A DNA stretch of 64,000 bases from Streptomyces sp. CNQ-509 (GCF_001011035.1 NZ_CP011492.1:4819001-4883000), one strand, 5' to 3'. Shown: positions 16,412-24,437, counted from the stretch's first letter. Program-made: numbers and translations. Notes: generated by a model not told the origin, from the sequence alone.

Positions 16412-16819
16412 TCAGCGCGGGGCGTAGCCGAAGGGTTCGTCCGTCGAGACGATCGCGCGGCCCAGCGGCATCAGGGAGACCGGGATCAGCTTCAGGTTGG
16501 CCCAGCCGAAGGGGATGCCGATGATCGACAGGAAGAGCGGGATGCTCGTGAGCAGGTGGCCCAGAGCCAGCCACCAGCCGGCGAAGATCACCCAGATCAC
16601 GTTGCCGACGACCGAGGGCGCGCCCGCGCCCGGGCGTTCCACCGTCGTGCGGCCGAATGGCCACAGTACGTAGCCGGCGATACGCAGCGACGCGATGCCG
16701 AACGGGATCGTGATGATCAGGATGAAGCACACCAGCGCCGCGACCGTGTAGGCGATCGCCATCCAGATTCCGCAGAAGATCAGCCACAGGACGTTCAAAA
16801 GGAGGTTCAAGGGCTTCAT
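16412..16819 (-). CDS. YccF-family inner membrane protein
   Basis: A 135-residue protein made of two copies of the YccF (DUF307) unit. Each copy is a pair of hydrophobic helices followed by a motif: IPFGIASLRIAGYVLWPFG at about 38-56 and IPFGWANLKLIPVSLMPLG at about 100-118. Function is unknown in the family. The ATG at 16819 follows GAGAGGTG. It lies downstream of the MFS gene on the same strand but is separated from it by a strong terminator, so it is probably its own unit. Confidence 0.88.
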   Translation of the reverse strand: MKPLNLLLNVLWLIFCGIWMAIAYTVAALVCFILIITIPFGIASLRIAGYVLWPFGRTTVERPGAGAPSVVGNVIWVIFAGWWLALGHLLTSIPLFLSIIGIPFGWANLKLIPVSLMPLGRAIVSTDEPFGYAPR

Positions 16820-16916
16820 GATCGGCACCTCTCCCGGACACTCGCTTTGCTGCGGTCCGTCGATATCAATTATCGGCACGTCCCCCGCCCGGACGGAAAC
16901 GCAGCGCGGGACGGGA

Positions 16917-16956
16917 CGGGGCCGCCCCGCGCCAACGAAAGCGCGGGGCGGCCCCG
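16917..16956 (-). terminator. Strong hairpin terminator downstream of the MFS exporter gene
   Basis: A perfect 16-bp GC stem (16917-16932 with 16941-16956) and an 8-nt loop lie 12 bp past the MFS stop. It separates the regulator/exporter unit from yccF. Confidence 0.85.
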
Positions 16957-16968
16957 GGAGCAGCAGGG

Positions 16969-18420
16969 TCAGACCCCCACCGGGGTACGGTCCTCCTTCG
17001 CCGCCGCCGGCGGCGGCGACGCCGCCGGGCTCCGGTGCTTGTGGATCAGCAGCGCCAGCAGCGCACCCAGACCCACCCCGGCCGCGCCGACCCACAGCGC
17101 CGGCGTCAGGCCGTCGACGAAGCTCTGGCCCGTCTCGTAGCCGCCCTGGGCGGAGAAGACGGCCGCCAGCAGGGCGATGCCCAGCGCGCCGCCCAGTTCG
17201 CGGAGCGCGTTGTTCGCGCCCGACGCGATGCCCTGCTCCTCCGGGGCGACGCTGGACAGGACGACGTTCGCCGAGGGCGCGAAGTACATCGCCATGCCCA
17301 CGCCGCTCACCGTCAGCGCCGGCAGGATCGACCCGTACGAGAAGCCCACCTCGACCGCCACCGCCCACAGCACCAGCCCCACCGCCTGGAGCGCCAGACC
17401 GGCCGCGATGATCGGCCGGCCGCCGATGCGGTCGGAGAGCGCGCCGGCGATCGGGGTGACGATCAGCGGCATCGCGGTCCACGGCAGCATGCGCAGGCCG
17501 GCCTCCAGCGGGGAGTAGCCGCCGACGCCCTGGAGGAACTGGCTGAGCAGGAAGATCGAGCCGAACATCCCGACGAACATCAGCACGCTCGCCGCGTTGA
17601 CGGCGCTGAAGCTGCGGTTGCGGAAGAGGCGCATGGGCAGCATGGGGTTCGCGGCGCGCAGCTCGTACGCGACGAAGGCGGTCAGCAGCACCGGCGCCGC
17701 GATCAGCCCGGCGAGGACGGGGGCGGCGGTCCAGCCGTCGGCGTTGCCGCGGACCAGGGCGTAGATGAGGCCGAAGAGCGCGGTGCTGGCGAGCACGGTG
17801 CCGGGGATGTCGAGGCGGTCGTTGGGGCCGTGGCTCTCGGCCAGCTTCAGCCGGACCAGCGGGATGAGGGCGATGCCGACGGGCACGTTCAGCCAGAAGA
17901 TCCAGTGCCACGAGATGTGCTCGGTCAGCGCCCCGCCGACCAGCGGCCCGGACGCGACGGCCAGGCCCTGCACCGCGCCCCAGACGCCGAGCGCCATGCC
18001 GCGGCGCGCGGCGGGTACGGCGGCGGAGAGCAGGGTCAGCGACAGCGGCATCAGCAGCGCGGCGCCGACGCCCTGCACGGCGCGGGCGGCGACCAGGCCG
18101 TCGATGCCGGTGGAGAGCGCGGCCGCGGCGGAGGAGGCGGTGAAGACGCCGATGCCGACGGCGAACATCCGGCGGCGGCCGAAGCGGTCGCCGAGCGAGG
18201 CGCCGAGCATGAGGAGGACGGCGAAGGTGAGCGTGTACGCGCTGACCGTCCACTCCAGATCCTCCATGCCGCCGCCGAGGTCGTCGCGGATGGCGGGGAG
18301 CGCGGTGGTGACGACGAGGTTATCGAGCGCGCCCATGAAGCTGGCGAGGCTGGTGAGGAGCAGGGCCCAGAAGGTGGGGCCGGGGCGGCGGCGGCCGCCG
18401 GTGCTGGCTGGGGCGGACAT
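16969..18420 (-). CDS. MFS multidrug exporter, DHA2 (EmrB/QacA) family
   Basis: A 483-residue drug:proton antiporter-type protein with about 14 hydrophobic helices. Motif A follows helix 2 as GASLGDRFGRRRMF (about 77-90). Motif B is ARAVQGVGAALLMP near 112, and the antiporter motif C is GPLVGGALTEHISWHWIFWLNVP near 160-180. The ATG at 18420 follows CGGAGGGAA. An inverted repeat overlaps the promoter zone 14 bp upstream, and the same element occurs upstream of the TetR gene next door. The exporter is therefore probably induced when TetR binds its ligand. The substrate is unknown. Confidence 0.92.
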   Translation of the reverse strand: MSAPASTGGRRRPGPTFWALLLTSLASFMGALDNLVVTTALPAIRDDLGGGMEDLEWTVSAYTLTFAVLLMLGASLGDRFGRRRMFAVGIGVFTASSAAAALSTGIDGLVAARAVQGVGAALLMPLSLTLLSAAVPAARRGMALGVWGAVQGLAVASGPLVGGALTEHISWHWIFWLNVPVGIALIPLVRLKLAESHGPNDRLDIPGTVLASTALFGLIYALVRGNADGWTAAPVLAGLIAAPVLLTAFVAYELRAANPMLPMRLFRNRSFSAVNAASVLMFVGMFGSIFLLSQFLQGVGGYSPLEAGLRMLPWTAMPLIVTPIAGALSDRIGGRPIIAAGLALQAVGLVLWAVAVEVGFSYGSILPALTVSGVGMAMYFAPSANVVLSSVAPEEQGIASGANNALRELGGALGIALLAAVFSAQGGYETGQSFVDGLTPALWVGAAGVGLGALLALLIHKHRSPAASPPPAAAKEDRTPVGV

Positions 18421-18433
18421 GGGTTCCCTCCGG

Positions 18434-18455
18434 ATTAGTTATCAGTCAATAACTT
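18434..18455 (-). promoter_or_regulatory. TetR operator at the exporter promoter
   Basis: The minus strand reads AAGTTATTGACTGATAACTA, an imperfect dyad of TTAT/ATAA half sites. Eleven leading bases are identical to the element upstream of the TetR gene (19088-19111). It lies 14 bp before the exporter ATG, a position suited to repression. Confidence 0.75.
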
Positions 18456-18522
18456 TCGCGGGCATGCGTGTGCGGTGTACGGGCCGGGTGTGCCGGTGCC
18501 GGGTGTGGCGGGGTTGGGCGCG

Positions 18523-19080
18523 CTAGGTGCGTGGCAGGGTTTCGGGCCAGAAGCCGTCCCACACCCGCTCCCGCGGCGCGTAGCCGAGGGCGACGAGGGT
18601 GTTGATCAGCATTCCGTACGCGAGGAAGGTGGCCGCCGTGTCGGCGTCCCCGCCGAGCGTCAGCAGCGCGAAGTCGTAGAGCTGGTCGGACCAGGCGGCC
18701 CGGATGGGCTCGCCGAACTCGTGGTCGCCCGCCGACTCGGCCGTGGCCACCGCGACGTACATCTGCATCTGCATCATCAGGCGGTCGCGGTCCTCGATCA
18801 GCCGCTGGTACGCCACGGCCATCGCCTTCTCCTCGGTGCCCGCCGGCGCCTCCTCCGCGGCGGCGCGGAGGACGGCCGCGGTCTCCTCGATGCAGCGCAG
18901 GGAGGCGGCGAGGAAAATGGCGCGCTTGTTGGGGAAGAGGCGGAAGAGGTACGGCTGCGAGACGCCGACCCGCTTGGCGATCGACTCGGTCGACGTGCCG
19001 TGGTAGCCGCCGCGGCCGAACTCCGTGATCGCCGCGCGGATGACGCTCTCGCGTCGCTCTTCTGCGCTCATCCTTCCCAT
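18523..19080 (-). CDS. TetR/AcrR-family repressor of the adjacent exporter
   Basis: A 185-residue one-component regulator. The N-terminal HTH is clear: SVIRAAITEFGRGGYHGTST, then SIAKRVGVSQPYLFRLFPNK, which is the recognition region. The remaining about 130 residues form an all-helical ligand domain. The start is uncertain: the ATG at 19080 is used here, an ATG at 19071 is also possible, and neither has a well-spaced ribosome site, so the message may be leaderless. A dyad operator lies just upstream and a second copy lies before the exporter gene 100 bp downstream. This indicates autoregulation plus control of the exporter. Confidence 0.88.
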   Translation of the reverse strand: MGRMSAEERRESVIRAAITEFGRGGYHGTSTESIAKRVGVSQPYLFRLFPNKRAIFLAASLRCIEETAAVLRAAAEEAPAGTEEKAMAVAYQRLIEDRDRLMMQMQMYVAVATAESAGDHEFGEPIRAAWSDQLYDFALLTLGGDADTAATFLAYGMLINTLVALGYAPRERVWDGFWPETLPRT

Positions 19081-19087
19081 GGAAAGT

Positions 19088-19111
19088 AAGTTATTGACCA
19101 ATCACTAACTT
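19088..19111 (-). promoter_or_regulatory. TetR autoregulatory operator
   Basis: An AT-rich dyad in very GC-rich DNA. The plus strand reads AAGTTATTGACCAATCACTA followed by ACTT, with AAGTTA at one end and TAACTT-like sequence at the other. It shares its AAGTTATTGAC half with the element at 18434-18455. It lies 7 bp before the chosen TetR start. Confidence 0.75.
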
Positions 19112-19149
19112 GTCAACCCCGGGCCTCCCGTACGGGCCCCCTCGTCCCG

Positions 19150-19584
19150 CTACGCCAGCCTCACCACGGCCCGCGACATCCCCAGCACCTTCTGCCCGGC
19201 GCTCGTCGCCGTCAGGTCCACCCGGACCGTACGCGCCTCGTCGTCCAACTTCTGCGCGACCTTGCCCGACACCTCGATCACCGCGCCCACGCCGTCGTCC
19301 GGCACCACCACCGGCTTGGTGAACCGGACCCCGTAGTCCACCACAGCGCCCGGGTCGCCGACCCAGTCCGTGACCACCCGGATCGCCTCGGCCATCGTGA
19401 ACATGCCGTGCGCGATCACGTCCGGCAGCCCGACCTCCTTGGCGAACCGCTCGTTCCAGTGGATCGGGTTGAAGTCCCCGGACGCGCCCGCGTAGCGCAC
19501 CAGCGTCTCGCGGGTCACCGGGAACGACTGCGCCGGCAGCTCCGTACCGGCCTCGACGGCGTCGTACGCCACCTTCGCCACCAT
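19150..19584 (-). CDS. MaoC-like (3R)-hydroxyacyl dehydratase, catalytic subunit (HadB-like)
   Basis: A 144-residue hotdog-fold protein. It carries the hydratase-2 catalytic motif: SGDFNPIHWNERFAKEVG with Asp37 and His42, then DVIAHGMFTMA. This matches HadB of mycobacterial fatty acid synthase II and its actinobacterial relatives. It starts 6 bp after the stop of the partner gene, so the two are co-translated and probably form a heterodimer. The substrate chain here is not known; in mycobacteria HadAB dehydrates beta-hydroxyacyl-ACP. It lies in a unit downstream of rpmG, as in mycobacteria. Confidence 0.88.
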   Translation of the reverse strand: MVAKVAYDAVEAGTELPAQSFPVTRETLVRYAGASGDFNPIHWNERFAKEVGLPDVIAHGMFTMAEAIRVVTDWVGDPGAVVDYGVRFTKPVVVPDDGVGAVIEVSGKVAQKLDDEARTVRVDLTATSAGQKVLGMSRAVVRLA

Positions 19585-19590
19585 CGGCCC

Positions 19591-20043
19591 TCAGTCCTCT
19601 CCGGCGGCGCGGGCCACCAGCTTGATGATCGTCGTCACCACGTGCTCGCCCGCCTCGTCGCGGACCTCGCCGCGCACGTCCATGATGTCGTTCCCGGCCA
19701 TCGACTTGATCGACTCGATCGTCGACGTCACGGAGAGCCGGTCCCCGGCCCGTACCGGACGGCTGTACGCGAACTTCTGGTCCCCGTGCACCACGCGGCT
19801 GTAGTCCAGTCCCAACTGCGGGTCCGCGATCACCTGTCCCGCCGCCCGGAACGCGATCGCGAACACGAACGTCGGCGGCGCGATCACGTCGGGGTGGCCC
19901 AGGGCCTTCGCGGCGTCCGGGTCGGTGTACACGGGGTTCGCGTCGCCGACCGCCTCCGCGAACTCGCGGATCTTCTCCCGGCCCACCTCGTAGGGAGCGG
20001 TGGGCGGATAACTCCGGCCCACGAAGGACTGATCGAGCGGCAT
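19591..20043 (-). CDS. MaoC-family dehydratase partner subunit (HadA-like, FAS1 dehydratase fold)
   Basis: A 150-residue hotdog protein related to HadA/HadC. It begins with MPLDQSFVGRSYPPTAPYEVGREKIREFAEAVGD, then DVIAPPTFVFAIAF, where the catalytic His motif of the partner is replaced by an APPTF loop. This is typical of the non-catalytic, substrate-binding subunit. It is followed 6 bp later by the catalytic partner. A perfect-stem terminator separates it from the upstream rpmG gene, so it should have its own promoter in the 20044-20115 gap. Confidence 0.87.
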   Translation of the reverse strand: MPLDQSFVGRSYPPTAPYEVGREKIREFAEAVGDANPVYTDPDAAKALGHPDVIAPPTFVFAIAFRAAGQVIADPQLGLDYSRVVHGDQKFAYSRPVRAGDRLSVTSTIESIKSMAGNDIMDVRGEVRDEAGEHVVTTIIKLVARAAGED

Positions 20044-20115
20044 GAACCCTCCTGTCGCGCGGGCGGGGCGGGGTGTGGGGTGGGGGTGGCTGAGCGTGCG
20101 CTGAGTGAAGCGCGG

Positions 20116-20149
20116 CGAACCCCTCGTCCCGGGTGGGACGAGGGGTTCG
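20116..20149 (-). terminator. Terminator after rpmG
   Basis: A perfect 15-bp stem (CGAACCCCTCGTCCC and its complement) with a GGGT loop begins 11 bp after the rpmG stop. Confidence 0.9.
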
Positions 20150-20160
20150 ATGGCCTGCGT

Positions 20161-20325
20161 TCAGCGAGTCTCGCGGTGCGCCGTGTGGGCGTTGCAGCGA
20201 GGACAGTGCTTCTTCATCTCAAGACGGTCCGGGTCGTTGCGCCGGTTCTTCTTGGTGATGTAGTTCCGCTCCTTGCACTCCACGCAGGCCAGCGTGATCT
20301 TCGGGCGGACGTCTGTGGCAGCCAC
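20161..20325 (-). CDS. rpmG: 50S ribosomal protein L33, zinc-ribbon form
   Basis: A 54-residue large-subunit ribosomal protein. Two CxxC pairs (CVEC at 14-17 and CPRC at 41-44) mark it as the zinc-binding form; many streptomycetes also have a Cys-free copy used under zinc starvation. The motif KERNYITKKNRRNDPDRLEM is diagnostic. The GTG at 20325 follows an AGGAGCACTCAC sequence. It is transcribed away from the two tRNA genes and followed by a strong terminator. Confidence 0.96.
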   Translation of the reverse strand: MAATDVRPKITLACVECKERNYITKKNRRNDPDRLEMKKHCPRCNAHTAHRETR

Positions 20326-20416
20326 GTGAGTGCTCCTTGACGAACGGACAGCTTCTTCAACGCAGAAAGCGTAGCCGATCGAAGGTCCGACCCTGCAATC
20401 GGCTACTTGAGGTGAG

Positions 20417-20489
20417 TAGCGGTGACCGGACTTGAACCGGTGACACAGCGATTATGAGCCGCTTGCTCTACCGACTGAGCTACACCGCT
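20417..20489 (-). tRNA. tRNA-Met (CAT), elongator type
   Basis: A 73-nt cloverleaf on the minus strand. The acceptor AGCGGTG pairs with CACCGCT, and the discriminator is A. The D-stem is GCTC/GAGC, the anticodon loop CTCATAA gives CAT, and the T-arm is CCGGTTCAAGTCCGG. The regular A-ended acceptor and lack of the GGG/CCC anticodon stem argue for elongator rather than initiator Met. Confidence 0.95.
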
Positions 20490-20535
20490 GCGATGCTCTG
20501 CACCTCCCAGGATAGCGAGGTGCGAACCGCATCAG

Positions 20536-20608
20536 AGCCCCAAAACGGAATCGAACCGTTGACCTTCTCCTTACCATGGAGACGCTCTGCCGACTGAGCT
20601 ATTGGGGC
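20536..20608 (-). tRNA. tRNA-Thr (GGT)
   Basis: A 73-nt cloverleaf. The acceptor GCCCCAA pairs with TTGGGGC, with a T discriminator. The D-arm is GCTCAGTCGGCAGAGC, and the anticodon loop ATGGTAA gives GGT. The T-arm is ACGGTTCGATTCCGT. It lies 46 bp upstream of tRNA-Met on the same strand and is probably co-transcribed. Confidence 0.95.
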
Positions 20609-20896
20609 GAGCGATGAAGACACTACACGCTGAGCGGCCGAAGGTGAAATCAGTAACCCTCCCTTGATCGCGCCCGCTCGAACACGCCGATCACCGCCTG
20701 TGGGCGGACCTGCGCTGCCGGTGCGCGGGACCTGCCGGTTGCCACGCCGATACGACTTTTCCCTCCTCCATGGCGTGCTCGCCCGCCCCGCCTAGGCTCG
20801 TTCGCGCTGCTCGATACAGTCTGATGGCTTTTGATCATGACTGTGCGATTTTGCTCACATCATGGATGTTTACCCTGACCTGCCCGCAGGAGTCAC

Positions 20897-22288
20897 ATGC
20901 CCCCCAGCAGCCCTCCGCACCAGCCCCGGCACGGGTCCGCAGAGGAGGAGGGAACGGCTGTGCTGTGCGGGGCGCGGCTCGCGGACGGCAGGACGGTGGA
21001 CGTACGGCTCGGGGGCGGCCGGATCCTGGCGGTGGGGCCGGCGGGGAGCCTGGCGGGGCCGACCGGCGGGTGCGGGCCGCGGGTGGATCTCGGGGGGTAT
21101 GTGCTGCTGCCGGCGCCGGTGGAGGCGCATGCGCACTTGGACGTGGCGTTGACGGGGGCGGCGGGTGCGGGTTCGGGTGCGGGTGCCGGTTCGGGTTCGG
21201 GTTCGGGTGAGGGCGCAGGTGCGGGTGCCGGTGCGGGCGTGGGCGCCCCGGGGGCCGGCGGGGGTGCGGGGGCTGCCGGTGCCTGTGTGCAGCGGCGGGC
21301 CGTCGAGGCGGCGCTGCTCCAACTCGGGCACGGCGCCACCGCCTTGCGCACGCACGTACGGATCGGTGGCGGTGCCGGGCTCGACGACCTCCGCGCCGTG
21401 CTCGCCGCCCGTGCCGCGCTGCGGGGGCTCGCCGACGTCGCCGTGGTCGCCGTGGCCCCGGTGCTGACCGGTGTCGCGGGGGCCCGGGGGCGGGCGCTGC
21501 TCCACGACGCCGTCGCCATGGGCGCGACGGCGGTCGGCGGCTGCCCGGACCTGGACCCGGACCCGGCGGGGTACGCGGAGGCGGTGCTGCGCGTGGCCGC
21601 GGAGCACGGGTGCGCGGTCGACCTGCACTGCGACGGCGCGGATCCCGCACGGCTCGACCGGGTGGCGGCGGTGGCGGGGGAACTGCGGTGCGGGGTGGCC
21701 GTCGGGCCGTGCGGCGGGCTGGCGCGGATGCCGTACGAGACGGCGGCGGGGGTGGCCGAGCGGCTGGCGGGTGCGGGGGTGGCGGTGGTGTGCCTGCCGC
21801 AGGGCGACTGCGGTGCGGTGCGGGGGGTGGAGGGCGGCGGTGCGGCTCGTGGCGGTCCCGCTCGCGGCGCGCGGCCGTTCGCGTACGCCCCCGTGCGGCT
21901 GCTGCGCGCCGCCGGCGTGTGCGTCGCGGCGGGGACCGGTGCCGTACGCGACGAGGTGAACCCCGTGGGGGGCGGGGATCCGCTGCAGTCCGCGTACCTC
22001 CTCGCCTCGGCGGGCGACGCCGACCCGGCGGCGGCGTACGCGACGGTGGCCGGGCAGGCGCGCGCGGTGCTGGGGCTGCCTGAGGTGCGGGTGGAGGCGG
22101 GATTTCCCGCGGAGTTGCTGGCGGTGCGGGGCGACTCGGTCGCGGGTGCGCTGTCGCTGGGGTACAGCCGGATCGTGATCCACCGCGGGCGGGTGGTGGC
22201 CCGTACGAGCGCGGTGCGGGAGTACTGCGACTCGGGAGCCGCGGACCTGGACCTGCCCCGCCAGGGCCTGCGGCGTACGGCGGGCTGA
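20897..22288 (+). CDS. Amidohydrolase / cytosine-deaminase-like protein with altered metal site
   Basis: A 463-residue member of the metal-dependent amidohydrolase superfamily. The N-terminal beta-sandwich is followed by the metal motif EAHAHLDVAL (His78, His80). A Gly/Ala/Ser low-complexity insert fills residues about 88-130, encoded by short GGGTGC/GGTTCG repeats. Then come VDLHCDG (where HVDE is usual) and GTGAVRDEVNPVGGGD (where cytosine-deaminase relatives have GxDNVRD, the Asp being a metal ligand). The Asp-to-Gly change and the Glu-to-Gly change suggest catalysis is lost or altered. The ATG follows CAGGAG. It may be a non-enzymatic relative conserved near rpmG in streptomycetes (inference). 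Confidence 0.75.
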   Translation: MPPSSPPHQPRHGSAEEEGTAVLCGARLADGRTVDVRLGGGRILAVGPAGSLAGPTGGCGPRVDLGGYVLLPAPVEAHAHLDVALTGAAGAGSGAGAGSGSGSGEGAGAGAGAGVGAPGAGGGAGAAGACVQRRAVEAALLQLGHGATALRTHVRIGGGAGLDDLRAVLAARAALRGLADVAVVAVAPVLTGVAGARGRALLHDAVAMGATAVGGCPDLDPDPAGYAEAVLRVAAEHGCAVDLHCDGADPARLDRVAAVAGELRCGVAVGPCGGLARMPYETAAGVAERLAGAGVAVVCLPQGDCGAVRGVEGGGAARGGPARGARPFAYAPVRLLRAAGVCVAAGTGAVRDEVNPVGGGDPLQSAYLLASAGDADPAAAYATVAGQARAVLGLPEVRVEAGFPAELLAVRGDSVAGALSLGYSRIVIHRGRVVARTSAVREYCDSGAADLDLPRQGLRRTAG

Positions 22289-22604
22289 GGACCGGCTTTT
22301 CAGGCTGGGGGGCGGGTGGCCCCGGGGCCCCTGGGGGTGGCCCCTGGGGGAGGGGCAGGCGGCCGCGGGCCGGGCGTCGTTGTCAGACGGGGCGCATACC
22401 CTTGGGCGGGTGTGCGGGTGACGGTGTATGAGGGGAAAGCGTGCGGGCGGGGAACGCGCGTGGGGAGCGTGCGGGTGGAAGGCCCGCCGCCTGGAGCGTG
22501 CGGCGCAGGGCCCGGGGGTGTGGCGGGGGAGGTGACGCGGGGTCCCGGTCCGCCGACTGCCGCACGTCGCGCGTGCCGGGCGGTCAGGCGTTACGGTCGG
22601 AGCC
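22289..22604. other. GC-rich intergenic region, no gene seen
   Basis: The gap is 316 bp. It contains GC-rich direct repeats around 22318-22352 (GGCCCCGGGGCCCCTGGGGG-like). No ORF has a believable ribosome site, and no RNA structure was recognised. Confidence 0.4.
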
Positions 22605-23270
22605 ATGCGCATCGTCATCGCTGGAGGACACGGTCAGATCGCCCTGCGGCTTGAGCGGTTGCTCGCCGCCCGGGGCGACGAAGTCGCGGGGATCATCCGC
22701 CGCCCCGAGCACGCCGACGACCTGCGGGCCGCCGGTGCCGAACCCCTCGTCTGCGACCTGGAGTCCGCGGGTGCCGACGAGGTCGCCCGGCTCCTCGAAG
22801 GCGCCGACGCCGCGGTGTTCGCCGCCGGTGCGGGGCCCGGCAGCGGTGAGGCGCGCAAGGACACCGTCGACCGCGGTGCCGCCGTGCTCTTCGCCGACGC
22901 CGCGGTGGCGGCCGGCGTGCGGCGCTTCCTCGTCGTCTCGTCCATGGGTGCCGGGAGCGAGCCTCCGGCCGGCGGAGACCCGGTGTTCTCCGCGTACCTG
23001 CGGGCGAAGACCGCCGCCGACGAGTACGTGCAGGCCCGGGACGGCCTGGACTGGACGATCCTGCGGCCCGGGTCGCTGCGCAACGACGCCGGTACCGGCC
23101 TGGTCGACCTCGCCGCGAAGACGGGCCGTTCCGCGGTCCCGCGCGACGACGTGGCCGCGGTGCTGGTCGCGCTCCTGGACGAGCCCCGGACGGTGGGCCT
23201 GACGCTGGAACTCGTCGAGGGCAGCACCCCGGTGCTGGACGCGGTCGCGGCGGTGGCGGCCAAGGAGTAG
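22605..23270 (+). CDS. NAD(P)H-binding atypical SDR (YwnB/NmrA-like)
   Basis: A 221-residue Rossmann-fold protein. It starts with MRIVIAGGHGQIALRLERLL, the dinucleotide loop GGHGQIA being a variant of GxxGxxG. Further family marks are VSSMGAG near 110, AYLRAKTAADEYV with the YxxxK-like pair near 128-134, and LDWTILRPGSL near 147. The ATG is preceded by GGTCGGAGC. Such proteins are usually oxidoreductases or redox sensors; no substrate can be inferred. It stands alone between an amidohydrolase-like gene and the ArsR operon. Confidence 0.85.
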   Translation: MRIVIAGGHGQIALRLERLLAARGDEVAGIIRRPEHADDLRAAGAEPLVCDLESAGADEVARLLEGADAAVFAAGAGPGSGEARKDTVDRGAAVLFADAAVAAGVRRFLVVSSMGAGSEPPAGGDPVFSAYLRAKTAADEYVQARDGLDWTILRPGSLRNDAGTGLVDLAAKTGRSAVPRDDVAAVLVALLDEPRTVGLTLELVEGSTPVLDAVAAVAAKE

Positions 23271-23349
23271 GTGCAGTCGGCGGGGCCCGGCGCTGCGGGT
23301 CGGTGCGGGATCGCCGCCGCCCGTTGCGCCCGTCCCGCCCCGCCACGCC

Positions 23350-23463
23350 CGCCAACCCGCCCGCCTGGACGGCGAGCTGCTGACGCTGGGTGCGTCGGTG
23401 GAGGGGCGGCTGGACGCGTGGCGGGCGCCGCGGTACCTGCCGTCGGTGGGCATGGCTGAGTGA
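23350..23463 (+). pseudogene. Possible C-terminal gene remnant
   Basis: A short stretch in one frame reads like ordinary protein (LDGELLTLGASVEGRLDAW, then RAPRYLPSVGMAE and stop) with normal GC-biased codons, unlike the Arg-rich shadow frames around it. No start codon or ribosome site precedes it. It may be the tail of a deleted gene, or chance. Confidence 0.25.
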
Positions 23464-23490
23464 GTACGGGCACGGGGCCGCGGCCCCGGG

Positions 23491-23988
23491 TCAGCCCTCC
23501 CGCAGCACCTCCGCCAGCGCCGGGAGCACCTGCGAGGACCAGCCGCCGCCCATGATCCGGTGGGCCCGGCGCTGGAGCGGGTCGTCGGGGTCGAAGCCGG
23601 CGTGGACGAGGAAGAGGCGGGTGCCGCGGCCCTCGGGGGCGAGGGTCCAGGTGATCGTCCAGTCGGCGGTCCCGGGCCCGGTCCCGTCCCCGGTGCCGCC
23701 CTCGGCGCCCGGCTCCGCGTCGGTCCAGCGCACGCGGAGCATCCGCTCCGGTTCGTACGCGAGGACCTCCTCCGCCACCGTGCCCGAGAAGCCGGTGCCG
23801 GGGCGGGGGAGCGCCCGCATCGTGGTGCGGTGGCCGACTTCGAGGCGGAAGTCGCCCGGCATGAGCCAGCGGGCGCGCAGTCCGGGCTCGGTGAGGGCCC
23901 GCCACACCGTGCGGGGCGGGTGGGGGAGGAAGGCGTCGAGCCGGATCTCGGTGGGGTCCGCGGGCTCGGGGAAGCCGGGGACGCTCAT
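23491..23988 (-). CDS. SRPBCC/AHSA1-domain protein
   Basis: A 165-residue START-like fold protein. It reads IRLDAFLPHPPRTVWRALTE (about 15-34), then ARWLMPGDFRLEVGHR, and ends with GGGWSSQVLPALAEVL, all typical of the Activator of Hsp90 ATPase-like family. A Gly/Thr-rich insert lies near residues 94-107. It is the last gene of VOC-ArsR-SRPBCC: the ATG overlaps the ArsR stop (ATGA), so it is translationally coupled. Fused or paired ArsR and SRPBCC proteins are common in actinobacteria; the ligand is unknown. Confidence 0.87.
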   Translation of the reverse strand: MSVPGFPEPADPTEIRLDAFLPHPPRTVWRALTEPGLRARWLMPGDFRLEVGHRTTMRALPRPGTGFSGTVAEEVLAYEPERMLRVRWTDAEPGAEGGTGDGTGPGTADWTITWTLAPEGRGTRLFLVHAGFDPDDPLQRRAHRIMGGGWSSQVLPALAEVLREG

Positions 23989-24410
23989 GCCCCGGACCCG
24001 GTCCCGGCCCCGGGGCCGCCCGCACGATCCGCACCATCCGCACGGTCCCGGTCCCGGCCCCCGTCGCCGTCCGCCTCCGGCAGGTCGTCCAGCAGCTCCG
24101 CCAGGTCCGCCAGCTTCGCCCGCCAGAACCGCTCGTACGGCCCCAGCCAGTCCCGTACCTCCGTCAGCGGCTCCGCCTCCAGCCGGTAGATCCGCTGCCG
24201 CCCCGCCCGCTCCTCGCTGACCAGCCCGGCCTCCCGCAGTACCTTCAGATGCTCCGAGAGGCTGGGCCGCCGCATGTCGAAGTGCGCCGCCAACTGCTGT
24301 ACGGGCTGGGGGCCCTCGTCACGCAGCAGCCGCAGCACCTCGCGCCGTACGGGACTGGACAGCGCGCCGAAGACGCGGTCCTCGCCGCGGGTGTCCTGTG
24401 TCGCAGGCAA
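23985..24410 (-). CDS. ArsR-family winged-helix repressor
   Basis: A 141-residue regulator. The winged helix reads SSPVRREVLRLLRDEGPQPV, then QQLAAHFDMRRPSLSEHLKV and the wing GLVSEERAGRQRIYRLEAEPL. No metal-binding Cys cluster is seen, so it is not an arsenic or metal sensor of the classic kind. The start is probably TTG at 24410, with AGGAG about 9 nt upstream. The tail is Asp/Arg/Gly-rich and probably disordered. A perfect palindrome upstream of the operon is its likely binding site. Confidence 0.9.
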   Translation of the reverse strand: MPATQDTRGEDRVFGALSSPVRREVLRLLRDEGPQPVQQLAAHFDMRRPSLSEHLKVLREAGLVSEERAGRQRIYRLEAEPLTEVRDWLGPYERFWRAKLADLAELLDDLPEADGDGGRDRDRADGADRAGGPGAGTGSGA

Positions 24411-24437
24411 GTCCGCCGTCTCCTCTCTCCCCGGGCG

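Noticed and set aside
20650..20838. 62-codon minus-strand ORF upstream of the amidohydrolase-like gene
   Set aside because: No ribosome site and no protein-like pattern; lies in a promoter region.
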